A stretch of 64,000 nucleotides of DNA from Strix aluco (taxonomy: Eukaryota > Chordata > Aves > Strigiformes > Strigidae): positions 89,991,994 through 90,055,993 of the forward strand of contig NC_133932.1 of assembly GCF_031877795.1 (NCBI RefSeq), written 5' to 3'. Position 1 is the first letter of the stretch. Each line of letters opens with the position of its first letter. Below, in pieces: positions 63,541 to 64,000 of the stretch. A program made the translations under genes and the position numbers. A model generated the notes under the pieces. The model made no database searches, was not told the origin of the DNA, and saw only the letters and a program-made list of their open reading frames with translations.

Positions 63541-64000
63541 CGTTGGGATATGGCCAGGCAAAGAAGACAAGGTGGAGTGTGACAGCTCCCCTGGGTTGCA
63601 AAGGCCTTGTTACAGTGTGTTCGCCACACATGGGGGGCATCACCTACAGCTTATTTTCCAGTCCTGTACAGGACAATTTTTTTAAGTTGTTGAGATCCCC
63701 AAAACTTAAAATTTAATTACTTACCTATTGCTACCTATAATCAGTACATTTCTGCTTGGATTGCTAATTTCAGACTAGTGGGTTATGATCCCAATTCCCA
63801 TCAGGGAGGGAAGGGAAGGGAAGGGGAGGGAAGGGGGAAGGGGGAAGGGGGAAGGGGAGGGGAGGGGAGGGGAGGGGACTCATCTAGATACTGAGACTGA
63901 CACCGAGACTGCCATATACATTTGACACTTTACTTCTGCAAAGAAACAGTAAGACATTTTAGAAAGAAGGACATATGAAGAAATGTTAAGGGCTGCAGAC
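63541..64000. other. Intergenic sequence with a GA-rich microsatellite
   Basis: No gene recognised; contains the GGGAA-type repeat at 63803-63878. Confidence 0.6.
63803..63878. repeat. (GGGAA)n / (GGGGA)n purine microsatellite
   Basis: 76 bp of pure purine on the + strand made of ggga, gggaa, ggggga and gggga units that shift from one type to the next. Can form triplex or quadruplex structures; length is probably polymorphic. Confidence 0.95.

Noticed and set aside
30301..64000. Search for exons of the known mammalian neighbours SPRY2 or RBM26
   Set aside because: No Sprouty cysteine-rich sequence and no RNA-binding-motif exons seen on either strand.
1..64000. tRNA, rRNA, snRNA or CRISPR-like arrays
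   Set aside because: No tRNA B-box with a matching cloverleaf, no snRNA-type promoter and no regularly spaced direct repeats noticed; the direct repeats seen are tandem microsatellites or short duplications.

Overview
This window looks like bird nuclear DNA. Evidence: many CR1 LINE fragments of avian type (some with the octamer 3' tail related to ATTCTRTG), LTR fragments of a type common in neoavian birds, spliced GT-AG exons, AT-rich introns and one sharp CpG island. There is no operon structure and I saw no tRNA, rRNA or CRISPR. The species cannot be fixed from the sequence.

The only host gene I can support is the 5' half of NDFIP2 (NEDD4 family-interacting protein 2) on the minus strand. 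Coding exon 1 (12 codons) lies in the CpG island at 29578-29613. Exon 2 is at 10910-11066, exon 3 at 9305-9432 and exon 4 at 2025-2112. The exons join in frame and encode the cytosolic part with two PPPY motifs and one LPTY motif, which bind WW domains of NEDD4-family ubiquitin ligases, up to the first residues of the first membrane segment. The remaining exons (membrane core, C-terminus, 3' UTR) lie beyond position 1. Introns 1 to 3 are about 18.5, 1.5 and 7.2 kb.

The promoter is a TATA-less CpG island at about 29.0-30.3 kb. It carries a 26-bp tandem duplication with two perfect NRF1-type palindromes and a YY1-type GGCCATATT element. An in-frame TAG at 29809-29811 lies upstream of the ATG at 29613, so the short NDFIP2 form is the one supported here.

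From 30.3 to 64 kb I see no host coding gene. This flank is a graveyard of repeats. CR1 copies in both orientations lie at 32.4, 37.4-38.0, 41.0, 54.8-56.7, 59.5-61.6 and 63.0-63.5 kb. LTR-like pieces lie at 53.1-53.75, 60.44-60.85 and 62.8-63.0 kb. There is also a probable ancient CR1/L3-type relic near 45.8 kb and several microsatellites. Two nested insertions can be read directly: a CR1 inside another CR1 (54.8-56.7 kb), and an LTR between two parts of a minus-strand CR1 (59.5-61.6 kb). The NDFIP2 introns hold only one clear CR1 (11.9-12.3 kb).

I found no sign of a new biological system. The points most worth a second look are a 6-nt shift of the exon 4 splice acceptor in NDFIP2, a 46-bp perfect palindrome inside a CR1 reverse transcriptase, the nested insertions, the duplicated NRF1 site, and splice-site-like sequences at the CpG island that could belong to alternative or divergent transcripts.
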